Assembly (NCBI GenBank): GCA_013390605.1
Contig: JACAUB010000001.1
Coordinates: 4,080,675-4,144,674 of the forward strand
Reading direction: 5' to 3'
Source: Bacteroidota bacterium
GTDB taxonomy: Bacteria; Bacteroidota; Bacteroidia; Bacteroidales; Cfx3-03
DNA: 64,000 nt
Part shown: positions 26,897 to 35,262 of the stretch, in pieces
Layout of the letters: every line of letters starts with the position of its first letter
How positions within the stretch are numbered: position 1 is the stretch's first letter
Notes under the pieces: generated by a model
Told to the model about the DNA's origin: nothing
The model's database searches: none
The model's input: the letters and a program-made list of their open reading frames with translations, nothing else
Program-made: the position numbers and the translations under genes

Positions 26897-29116
26897 ATGG
26901 AATCCACTGTTAAGAAAAGCTATCCGGTCACGGGGCTCAGTTGTGCCTCGTGCGCCATTAGCGTTGAAAGTATATTAAAAGCACAAAAGGGCATTATGAA
27001 CGCTTCGGTTAATTATGCCAATTCAACCGCCTTTGTAGAATACACTCCAACTATCATTTCTGCCGAACAATTCAAGAGTGCCATCCAATCCGTTGGATAC
27101 GATCTGCTCATTGAAGATAATGAAACCGAACAACAGGAAGAAATTCAACATTCACAATACCAAACCCTAAAGCGTAACACAATTTGGGCATCTGTCCTTG
27201 CATTGCCTGTAGTTGTACTCGGAATGTTTTTGATGGACATCCCTTATGCTAACTATATTATGCTTGTCCTGACCACCCCTGTCTTGTTTTGGTTTGGTCG
27301 CAGCTTCTTTATCAATGCCGTTAATCAAGCTAAACATGGTCAAGCCAATATGGACACGCTGGTAGCACTGAGTACCGGGATAGCCTATCTCTTCAGTACC
27401 TTTAACACACTCGTTCCTGAGTTCTGGCATAGTCGCGGACTTCATCCTCAAGTTTATTTTGAAGCCTCTTCGGTTGTCATTGCCTTTATCTTATTAGGAA
27501 AAGTATTAGAAGAGCGAGCCAAAGGAAACACGTCATCAGCGATAAAGAAACTCATGGGATTACAACCTAAAACCGTATTCCTCATTAACGAAGGCGGTCA
27601 GGAAATAGAAATAGCCATCTCACAAGTGAAACAAGGAGATCGACTCATGGTCAAGCCTGGTGATAAGATTCCGGTAGATGGAGAGATTGTTTCGGGCAGC
27701 TCATTTATTGACGAAAGCACCATTACTGGCGAATCTCTTCCTGTAGAAAAGCTTCAGGGTGACAACGTATTCGCTGGTACTATCAATCAGAAGGGCAGTT
27801 TTCAGTTTATAGCACAAAAGATAGGAGGAGAAACCATTCTTGCCCATATCATCAAGATGGTACAACAGGCACAAGGCAGCAAGCCCCCTGTGCAGAAGCT
27901 CGTCGATAAGATAGCCGGAATCTTTGTTCCCATCGTCATGTCGATCTCAGTTTTTAGTTTTATTATCTGGATGAGTATTGGAGGTGAAAATGCCCTCACC
28001 CATGCCTTGCTGGCAATGGTAACCGTTTTGGTGATTGCCTGCCCTTGTGCATTAGGACTGGCCACCCCAACCGCCATCATGGTTGGAATTGGTAAAGGAG
28101 CCGAGATGGGTATTCTGATCAAAGACGCCGAGAGTCTTGAGCTGGCGCATAAAGTAAATGCTATTATTCTTGATAAAACGGGTACCATCACAGAAGGAAA
28201 GCCTGTTGTTACTGATCTACAATGGAATCTGTCTTTATCCGAACAAAAAGAGATTACACCTATACTCTATGCCATAGAGATGCAGTCTGAACACCCTTTA
28301 GCCGAAGCTGTAGTTGCTGCATTAAAAGGAAGTTCTGTTTCACAACTCAAGCTGGATCAATTTGAAAGCATTACCGGAAAAGGTGTAAAAGCTTTATATA
28401 AAGGCGTCAACTATCTTGTAGGTAACCTTAAATTAATGATTGATTATCAGATTGCTATTTCATCAACTGATCGCCAACAGATAGAAGCATGGCAAATTGA
28501 AGCCAAAACTGTAGTCTGCTTTGCTACAGGCGATAGGGTTGCTGCCATCATCGCCATAGCTGATCAGGTAAAATCTACCTCCGCTAAAGCCATTGACGAC
28601 TTACAACGTCAGGGTATTGATGTTTATATGCTTACCGGTGATAATACGCAAACAGCCAAGGCTGTGGCGACAAGGGTAAGGCTTAAAAATTATAGAGCAG
28701 AAATGCTACCAACGGATAAGGCTGATTTTATCATATCATTACAAAAACAAGGTAAAATTGTTGCCATGGTAGGTGATGGTATCAATGACTCTCATGCATT
28801 AGCACAAGCTGATGTAAGCATTGCCATGGGCAAGGGATCAGATATCGCGATGGATGTAGCCAAGATGACCATCATTTCGTCTAACCTACAACTGATTGCA
28901 AAAGCCATTAAGCTTTCCAAGCTAACTGTAAATACCATACATCAAAATCTATTTTGGGCCTTCATTTACAACCTGATAGGTATTCCAATCGCTGCCGGTA
29001 TACTATTCCCAATCTGGGGCTTCATGCTTAACCCCATGATTGCCGGTGCCGCTATGGCCATGAGTTCTGTATCAGTGGTAAGTAATAGTTTGAGATTAAA
29101 GCGCAAACAAGTTTAA
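26897..29116 (+). CDS. copA: Copper-exporting P1B-type ATPase
   Basis: A 739-residue inner-membrane pump that expels Cu(I) at the cost of ATP. Seen in order: one heavy-metal-associated domain with GLSCASC (Cys16, Cys19); paired membrane helices; actuator motif TITGESLPVEK; the metal-binding CPC in VIACPCALGLATPTA (about 380); phosphorylation site DKTGTITEG (Asp about 426); nucleotide-binding SEHPLAEA; and hinge GDGINDSHALAQADVSIAMG (about 626). CPC with a GLSCASC N-domain is typical of CopA. A TTG frame extends six codons upstream, but it lies in the promoter box, so the ATG is chosen. It is not functionally linked to the neighbouring sugar genes; no copper chaperone or regulator is adjacent. 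It overlaps the convergent SRPBCC gene by four bases. Confidence 0.95.
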   Translation: MESTVKKSYPVTGLSCASCAISVESILKAQKGIMNASVNYANSTAFVEYTPTIISAEQFKSAIQSVGYDLLIEDNETEQQEEIQHSQYQTLKRNTIWASVLALPVVVLGMFLMDIPYANYIMLVLTTPVLFWFGRSFFINAVNQAKHGQANMDTLVALSTGIAYLFSTFNTLVPEFWHSRGLHPQVYFEASSVVIAFILLGKVLEERAKGNTSSAIKKLMGLQPKTVFLINEGGQEIEIAISQVKQGDRLMVKPGDKIPVDGEIVSGSSFIDESTITGESLPVEKLQGDNVFAGTINQKGSFQFIAQKIGGETILAHIIKMVQQAQGSKPPVQKLVDKIAGIFVPIVMSISVFSFIIWMSIGGENALTHALLAMVTVLVIACPCALGLATPTAIMVGIGKGAEMGILIKDAESLELAHKVNAIILDKTGTITEGKPVVTDLQWNLSLSEQKEITPILYAIEMQSEHPLAEAVVAALKGSSVSQLKLDQFESITGKGVKALYKGVNYLVGNLKLMIDYQIAISSTDRQQIEAWQIEAKTVVCFATGDRVAAIIAIADQVKSTSAKAIDDLQRQGIDVYMLTGDNTQTAKAVATRVRLKNYRAEMLPTDKADFIISLQKQGKIVAMVGDGINDSHALAQADVSIAMGKGSDIAMDVAKMTIISSNLQLIAKAIKLSKLTVNTIHQNLFWAFIYNLIGIPIAAGILFPIWGFMLNPMIAGAAMAMSSVSVVSNSLRLKRKQV

Positions 29117-29577
29117 TCGTTTTGTTTAGCTGGAAATAACTGTTTCAATTTTTCTGTTCGATACGCAAATATCTCATTCACCTTCTTATCTACAAAAAGT
29201 TTCTCTACTATCCAGCCAATAAAACTTAGTCCTACATCGTAGTGCAGGATATCTGTCATCAACACACCACCAGCCACCTTTTTGAAATGATGCTCGTGGT
29301 GCCATATGCTATAAGGTCCCTGGCGCTGTTCATCCACAAAGTAATAAGGTTCATTAACATGGGTGATTTCAGTAACCCAATTCAGCGGAATGCCCAATAA
29401 TGGAGAGACCTTATATGTAATAAACAAACCTTCATACATCTTTTCGGGGACGGCTGAAATAATTTTAAAAACAACATCGTCCGGAGATATCTCGTTCAGA
29501 TTTTTGGGGGTAGAGAAAAAATCCCATGCCTGTTGAATGCTGATTGGCAAAATCAATTCTGTTCTTAGTACTTTCAT
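29113..29577 (-). CDS. SRPBCC (START-like) family protein
   Basis: A 154-residue cytoplasmic protein of the SRPBCC fold, which encloses a deep hydrophobic ligand cavity. Seen: first strand and helix RTELILPISIQQAWDFFSTPKNLNEISP, the strand EKMYEGLFITYKVSPLLGIPLNWVTEI, FVDEQRQGPYSIWHHEHHF and the C-terminal helix ending KLKQLF. This matches the group often annotated as ligand-binding SRPBCC or cell-division-inhibitor-like proteins. The ATG at 29577 is preferred to the GTG one codon earlier. Its 3' end overlaps the copA stop by four bases in convergent orientation. Function unknown. Confidence 0.85.
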   Translation of the reverse strand: MKVLRTELILPISIQQAWDFFSTPKNLNEISPDDVVFKIISAVPEKMYEGLFITYKVSPLLGIPLNWVTEITHVNEPYYFVDEQRQGPYSIWHHEHHFKKVAGGVLMTDILHYDVGLSFIGWIVEKLFVDKKVNEIFAYRTEKLKQLFPAKQND

Positions 29578-30198
29578 CACTAAGGTATATTAATAATTAA
29601 GCCTTTAACAGTAAACAAAACCAATTGTTTTGTCGAAATAATTTGACTTTGTAATATCTTCGGGAGTAATCCCCCTCTGCAAGATATTGTCCCAATGCTT
29701 ACGATACAAATACGCTTATCTTTCATAGTGCCTTTTCCATAACCATGGAAAATCGCTTCCATAACTATGGGTATCTCCACCCCATCTGCACCCCATATTC
29801 AGGGTATCTCCACCCCTTTCGCACCTTTATGAGGTGCGTTACCCCTAAATATAGGCTAAATAAAAGGTATAGATGAGCTGCATTTAAGAACGATTTTATG
29901 ACCATATTTGGATTGATTTATGTTGTATTTCATTATTATTTACTGAAAGCAGATTATTTTTTAAAAAAATTAAAATCCTTCTGTTTTTTTGAGTATTAAT
30001 TATTTTTACATACGTGTATTGTAAAAATAATTTTAAAGTCAGAATCCACATTCTATGATTGATTATACAGAATGCGGCATCAAAGATTTTATTAATTATG
30101 AATCATATGTTAAACAATGGGGAAATTATCAAGACTGATACACCGCCAACTGAGTAATATGCAATCAACTCTAAGATTTTATAATTTGACAAAAAAAC
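29578..30198. other. 620-base intergenic region with repeats
   Basis: No convincing gene. The left side holds an AT-rich imperfect palindrome (ACAAAAC...GTTTTGT area, 29616-29634). The middle (29735-29838) is a dense set of small repeats described separately and is more GC-rich than its surroundings. The right 300 bases are very AT-rich and lead to the operon at 30199; no clear promoter box was found. Confidence 0.55.
29735..29838. repeat. Cluster of small direct and inverted repeats
   Basis: GGGTATCTCCACCCC occurs twice (29769-29783 and 29802-29816, 33 bases apart). Before it, TTCCATAACCATGGAA and TTCCATAACTATGG form two related small dyads about 22 bases apart. After it, CGCACCT and AGGTGCG (29820-29838) make a 7-bp hairpin with a 5-base loop. 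No coding frame explains this. Confidence 0.6.
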
Positions 30199-32604
30199 AT
30201 GAAGACATTCGTAATCCTGGCCATTCTTTGGCTAACCACAACATCGTTTACTTTCGCACAACCAAAACACGACCCTCAGTCTCAGACAGGGATAACGGTA
30301 AAAAGAATTTCGAAAAAAGTAATGAACAATAAAACTGATGTACCTAATAATGAACTTGAAAAAATACTTTCACCGCTCAATGGCTCCCTTCAATTAATCG
30401 CAAATAAATACAATAATACAAAGATTATATCGTCGTTTACCTCTCAAAAAGGAGAAGTAAAAACAGAAGAGGGAAAATGGAAAACGCACATTGAAGTTTC
30501 TAAGGTGCCGAATCAATCAGAAGCTCTTGATTTTGCTGCTACTTTTAAATTAGCAGAAGGAGAAGTAACATCAACAGGTATAACCGTGTCATTTGATTTC
30601 AGTAAGTGGAGCAGAGAAAATTATGTAATGGTACCTGCCATTGTATACAATGGCAACCGTTTTCATATTGTCGGTAATGGATACAATCCAACCTATACAA
30701 AAGAGATGTTTTATAATTCCAACTTACCGATTACGATGTCTAACAACCCGCGGTTATCGATAGAGAAAGGAAAAGCTTCAAAAATCGAATTGCAAACAGG
30801 GAATGCTGCTACACCTGCCATCTGCTTCTTTTCTCCTTCAAAGAAAAGAGGATTTATTATGTTGACAGAACAAAAAACGAGGTTTGGAAATAACGGATTA
30901 ATGATTGAGGAGAATGCTGCACAAGATAGTATCTCATTCAAGGTAACAGCCCCTGCCGTGCGAGAATTAGCAGCAGGTTTTGGTGACTTCTTTGCAAGTG
31001 GAGATAAAGCAGCCAATTGGAATAAAGGGGATAGTATCACGCTACGATTCCGTTTGTATTCATTTTCTGCTCAAAATATTCCTTCGTTACTGGATAAATT
31101 TATGCAAGTACGTAAGTCATTAACCGGATCCAATGCACCTCGTAATTTGGTTCCAATGAGTAAGATTGTTGAATTAGGAACAACGATATGTAGCGGGAAC
31201 TGGATTACAGTACCTGCCGGAAGTTATTACACCCCCGAAAATAGCAAAGACTTTCAGCTGGGTTGGGTAAGCGGCATGATGAATACCTATCCCATGCTGG
31301 CATTGAATAATGAGAAAGAAAGAGAACGGGTTTTAACTGAACTTGATTTTGTAGTAGATAAATTGCAGGGCAAGAGTGGATATTTTTATGGTGGCATTAC
31401 CGAAAACGGTGTTTTAAGAACCGATAAAGTCAATCCTGAAATAAATACAATTAATGTATTGGTTAGGAAAAATAATGATGCACTACTCTGGTTTATGAAG
31501 CATTTTATGTTATTGAAAGAACAAGGGTATGGTAATTTGATTAAACCAAAATGGGAAAATGCAACAAAACGGTTGGCTCTGGCATATATCAATACATGGA
31601 AAAAACAGGGAGAACTAGGTCAATATATAGATCCGGAGACAGGCAAGATTATGATATTCAATTCAACGGCATCGGCAGCAGCCCCGGCAGGATTGGCGTT
31701 AGCATCACAGTATTTTAATGAACCCGATTTCTTGAAAGAGGCTATTGATATTGTAAATTATTATTACACACGGGATATTGTAAACAAAGGATATTCAGGT
31801 GGTTATTCAGGAGACACCTCTCAGGATCCTGATGCAGACTCTGCTTATGGACTTTTAGAATCCATTATGTCTATCTATTACTTAACAGATGATCCAAAAT
31901 GGTTGGAGAAGGGCAAAACATTAGCAAACCTTGGTGCAACGTTTACACTTTCATATGATGAAGAATTTCCACCCAATAGTAACATTGCCAAACTTAACGG
32001 ACACATGGCCGGAGCAGTTTGGGCAAGTGTTCAAAACAAACATGCTGCGCCTGGAATTTGCACAGCCTCCGGCGATTACATCTTTAAACTTTACCGGGCA
32101 ACAGGTGATAAATTATATGCAGATCTAATTCGGGATATTCAGCATGCACATACTGAAGCAGTAGACATGCCAGACCATCGAACAACAAACTATGGTTTTG
32201 GAACATCTATGGAACGAATTCAGCCAACTGATGCAGAAGGAAGAGGAAGTACGGGCAACTTCATTCATACAAGAAACTCATGGACCGAGACGAATGGAAT
32301 GCTCATGGCACTTGAGATTCCAGGTATTTATCTGCAAACTGATAAAGATGAAATCTATGTTTTTGACCATGTGGAAGTGACAGTTGTGAAAAGGGATTCA
32401 AAAGCAGTAACACTTTTAATTACTAACAAAACGCCTTACGATGCACAGATATCTATATTGGCAGAAAGTGCTAAACAGGCTAAAAAGCCCTTAGGCTATA
32501 CAGCCTTTGTACACTGGCCAAAAGTTGAAGTAAAAGGGGGGAAAGCCGAATTATTTCGTATTACTAATATGAATGGAAAAATTAAGATCCTTAATCAGAA
32601 TTAA
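30199..32604 (+). CDS. Exported protein of unknown function, helical-barrel-like C-terminal half
   Basis: I do not recognise the family. The 801-residue protein has a signal peptide ending TSFTFAQ. Residues about 50-300 look beta-rich (TGITVSFDFSKWSRENYVMVP, AICFFSPSKKRGFIMLTEQK). Residues about 320-720 look like an alpha-helical toroid of the six-hairpin glycosidase or lyase kind: repeated helices with aromatic-rich loops such as NNDALLWFMKHFMLL, YYYTRDIVNKGYSGGYSGD, DPKWLEKGKTLANLG, ASGDYIFKLYRATGDKLYADL and TRNSWTETNGMLM. A short beta segment closes it. It opens a three-gene plus-strand operon; the next gene starts 8 bases after its stop. Context makes it a likely glycan-degrading enzyme, but no catalytic residue can be named. 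Confidence 0.75.
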   Translation: MKTFVILAILWLTTTSFTFAQPKHDPQSQTGITVKRISKKVMNNKTDVPNNELEKILSPLNGSLQLIANKYNNTKIISSFTSQKGEVKTEEGKWKTHIEVSKVPNQSEALDFAATFKLAEGEVTSTGITVSFDFSKWSRENYVMVPAIVYNGNRFHIVGNGYNPTYTKEMFYNSNLPITMSNNPRLSIEKGKASKIELQTGNAATPAICFFSPSKKRGFIMLTEQKTRFGNNGLMIEENAAQDSISFKVTAPAVRELAAGFGDFFASGDKAANWNKGDSITLRFRLYSFSAQNIPSLLDKFMQVRKSLTGSNAPRNLVPMSKIVELGTTICSGNWITVPAGSYYTPENSKDFQLGWVSGMMNTYPMLALNNEKERERVLTELDFVVDKLQGKSGYFYGGITENGVLRTDKVNPEINTINVLVRKNNDALLWFMKHFMLLKEQGYGNLIKPKWENATKRLALAYINTWKKQGELGQYIDPETGKIMIFNSTASAAAPAGLALASQYFNEPDFLKEAIDIVNYYYTRDIVNKGYSGGYSGDTSQDPDADSAYGLLESIMSIYYLTDDPKWLEKGKTLANLGATFTLSYDEEFPPNSNIAKLNGHMAGAVWASVQNKHAAPGICTASGDYIFKLYRATGDKLYADLIRDIQHAHTEAVDMPDHRTTNYGFGTSMERIQPTDAEGRGSTGNFIHTRNSWTETNGMLMALEIPGIYLQTDKDEIYVFDHVEVTVVKRDSKAVTLLITNKTPYDAQISILAESAKQAKKPLGYTAFVHWPKVEVKGGKAELFRITNMNGKIKILNQN

Positions 32605-32612
32605 CGTAAACA

Positions 32613-35243
32613 ATGAAACAGATAAAAATTAGTTTACTCGCATTGTTTCTCTTTTGTACAGCAGTCTATGCTGGTAATCCTGTAAAAGGAAAAACATCAA
32701 CGATGGTTTCAGGGAAACCGAATCTTATTCCAGGAAGCGAGTCCTTCATTGCCTTTCCTGAGTTTCGTGAAAAGCCAATAAAATGGTATGATACCATTTC
32801 TGAAGAGAAAATAGAAGAAATGCTACATCAGAAAGCATTTGTAATGCGAGCCCAGCCCGGCGAATATTACATTTATCAATTAGGTGTTAAAGCATTAAAA
32901 CAGGATGCAGAAGATGTACAAGTTAAATTCTCTGATTTAAGAGGAAACAATGGAAAGAACATTGCTTCTTCAAAGATGACTTGCTTTAATAAAGGAGGTA
33001 AAGACTTCAAAGGAATATCCTTCTCAAAAAGAATTGATATTCCTGTAGGCCGAATACAGGCACTTTGGATCAGTATTGATCTGGAAGGAGTGGTAAAAGG
33101 AGATTATACAGGTTCTGTGGCAGTCATTGTTCATGGAGAAAAACAGATCGTTCCCTTGCAGTTAAAAGTGTCAGGAGCGACAGTTCCAAACCATGGCTTT
33201 AACGAGGGATCGCGGTTAGCCCGACTCAACTGGCTGAACTCAACGGTAGGTATTAACGAAGAGATAACCAAAGGATATCTTCCGGTTAAAATCGAAGGTG
33301 ATAACATTCATATTTTAGGGAGGACCTTAACTATCGCAGAGAATGGTCTTCCTGCTTCCATCATTAGTTATTTCGGCCCATCTAATCAATCTATTACAAA
33401 ATTGGGAGAGCCTATTGTTAACAAACCATTCCGGTTCATTATTGAAAAAGAGAATGGAGAGACTGTCCTACTAAATCCGGGTAAACGGATCTTTTCAAAA
33501 CTCACTCCTTCAAAGGCTGTCTGGACAGTAATAAACAAATCGGATGAATTTGAACTTACTTGTACCGGTCAGATGGAGTTTGATGGCTTTGTAGATTATC
33601 ATTTAAAATTGATGGCGAAGACCTCTGTAAAGGTGAAAGACATCCGGCTTGAGGTACCTGTTGTCAAAGGAAAAGCCGAGTACATGATGGGGCTTGGACA
33701 AGAGGGGGGATTCCGAATACCCGAATGGAAGTGGAAATGGGATTTATCCAAGAATCAGGATATGCTTTGGGTTGGTGCAGTTAACGGCGGTCTTCGCCTA
33801 AAATGGAAGGCTGAAAATTATGTCCGTCCGCTTGTAAATATCTATTATGAATTTGGGAAGTTAAAGCTACCACCATCATGGGGAAATGAAGGAAAAGGAG
33901 GCGTTAATATAGCCTCCCCACAACAGGATGTTGTGATCAATGCCTATTCGGGCAGCCGTGAGATGAAACCCAAAGAGGTGTTGAACTATGATTTCGAACT
34001 ACTCATCACGCCATTCAGAGCAATTAATCGTCAAAACAAGTTTGAAGATCGTTATTATCATGGGGGGGGAACCAATACATCCGTAAAGATTGCCGATGCT
34101 AAAAAAGCAGGAGCAAACATTATCAATATCCACCATGCCGAAGATATTTATCCCTTTATCAACTATCCATACCTGGACCCCAATGTGAAAGATCTTACAC
34201 AGTTGGTTTCTGATGCCCATAAGCAGAATATGCGGATGAAGTTTTATTATACCACACGTGAGCTGACTAAAAACCTTCCAGAGTTCTGGGCGTTCAACAG
34301 TCTGAATGGGGAAGTGATTTTCCCGGGACCGGGAAATGCGACCCGAACAGAAGCATTACATCCAAAAGGTCCGAATGAGTGGCTTATCAAAAACATGAGA
34401 GAAAAATATATTCCGGCCTGGTATGCCTTTGTGAAAGAAGGAAGATTTAAAGGAGAAACCGATCTATCAGTTATTACTACTCCAGATAGTCGCCTCAATA
34501 ATTTTTACATTGCCGGCCTAGACTGGATGGTTCAGAATATGGGTATTGACGGCGTTTATATTGATGATGCTGCACTTGATCGTTTCACACTTATGCGAGC
34601 CCGTAAAGTAATTGATCATTATAGACCGGAAGGGAGAATGGATTTGCACAGCTGGAATCACTTTTGTGCCTGGGCCGGATATGCAAATTGTTTAAACCTT
34701 TACATGGATCTACTCCCCTATTTTGATATGGTATGGATTGGTGAAGGACGAAACTATGACAGATTACCCGATCATTGGTTGATTGAAGTATCAGGAATTC
34801 CATTTGGATTGCCGGGACAGATGCTTGAAGGTGGTGGAAATCCTTGGCGGGGTATGGTTTACGGCATATCTACACGTGCCGGATGGACTGCAAACCCACC
34901 TACCGAATTATGGAAATTCTGGGATGAACACAAAATCAAAGATAAAATCATGATCGGGTATTGGGAAAAAGAGGTCCCCGTAACCGTAGATAATTCGTTC
35001 ATCAAAGCATCTGTATACAAAAACAATGATGAAATAATTATTGCTATAGCAAACTGGAAAGATCAAGATGTTGAGACTTCGGTTGCTATCAACTGGGCTA
35101 AACTAGGATTTGATTCAAACCAATTGGAAATCTCGATCCCAGAAATCAAAGCTTATCAAAGCGGACAGACCCCTGTTTCCTTAGATAAAATTACCATCCC
35201 TGGAAAGAAGGGATATCTGATTGTCTTAAAGAAGAAAAACTAA
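32613..35243 (+). CDS. Exported TIM-barrel glycosidase-like protein (DUF6067/GH123-like)
   Basis: An 876-residue protein with signal peptide MKQIKISLLALFLFCTAVYAG. The first 490 residues are beta-rich (EYYIYQLGVKALKQDAEDVQV resembles the N-terminal domain before GH123-like catalytic domains). Residues about 500-800 form a barrel: HHAEDIYPFINYPYLD, MRMKFYYTTRELTKN, LDWMVQNMGIDGVYIDDAALDR (the acidic IDD is a likely catalytic site), MDLHSWNHF, DMVWIGEGRNYDRLPDHW and GGGNPWRGMVYGISTRAGW. A small all-beta domain ends the protein. It resembles a family annotated DUF6067, related to GH123, with no substrate that I can state. Middle gene of the three-gene operon, 8 bases after the first and 19 before the third. 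Confidence 0.75.
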   Translation: MKQIKISLLALFLFCTAVYAGNPVKGKTSTMVSGKPNLIPGSESFIAFPEFREKPIKWYDTISEEKIEEMLHQKAFVMRAQPGEYYIYQLGVKALKQDAEDVQVKFSDLRGNNGKNIASSKMTCFNKGGKDFKGISFSKRIDIPVGRIQALWISIDLEGVVKGDYTGSVAVIVHGEKQIVPLQLKVSGATVPNHGFNEGSRLARLNWLNSTVGINEEITKGYLPVKIEGDNIHILGRTLTIAENGLPASIISYFGPSNQSITKLGEPIVNKPFRFIIEKENGETVLLNPGKRIFSKLTPSKAVWTVINKSDEFELTCTGQMEFDGFVDYHLKLMAKTSVKVKDIRLEVPVVKGKAEYMMGLGQEGGFRIPEWKWKWDLSKNQDMLWVGAVNGGLRLKWKAENYVRPLVNIYYEFGKLKLPPSWGNEGKGGVNIASPQQDVVINAYSGSREMKPKEVLNYDFELLITPFRAINRQNKFEDRYYHGGGTNTSVKIADAKKAGANIINIHHAEDIYPFINYPYLDPNVKDLTQLVSDAHKQNMRMKFYYTTRELTKNLPEFWAFNSLNGEVIFPGPGNATRTEALHPKGPNEWLIKNMREKYIPAWYAFVKEGRFKGETDLSVITTPDSRLNNFYIAGLDWMVQNMGIDGVYIDDAALDRFTLMRARKVIDHYRPEGRMDLHSWNHFCAWAGYANCLNLYMDLLPYFDMVWIGEGRNYDRLPDHWLIEVSGIPFGLPGQMLEGGGNPWRGMVYGISTRAGWTANPPTELWKFWDEHKIKDKIMIGYWEKEVPVTVDNSFIKASVYKNNDEIIIAIANWKDQDVETSVAINWAKLGFDSNQLEISIPEIKAYQSGQTPVSLDKITIPGKKGYLIVLKKKN

Positions 35244-35262
35244 CTCATTAAAAGAAGGCACC

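Noticed and set aside
30117..30332. Plus-strand frame overlapping the start of the 30199 gene
   Set aside because: It covers the signal peptide of the real gene in another frame and has no recognisable features.
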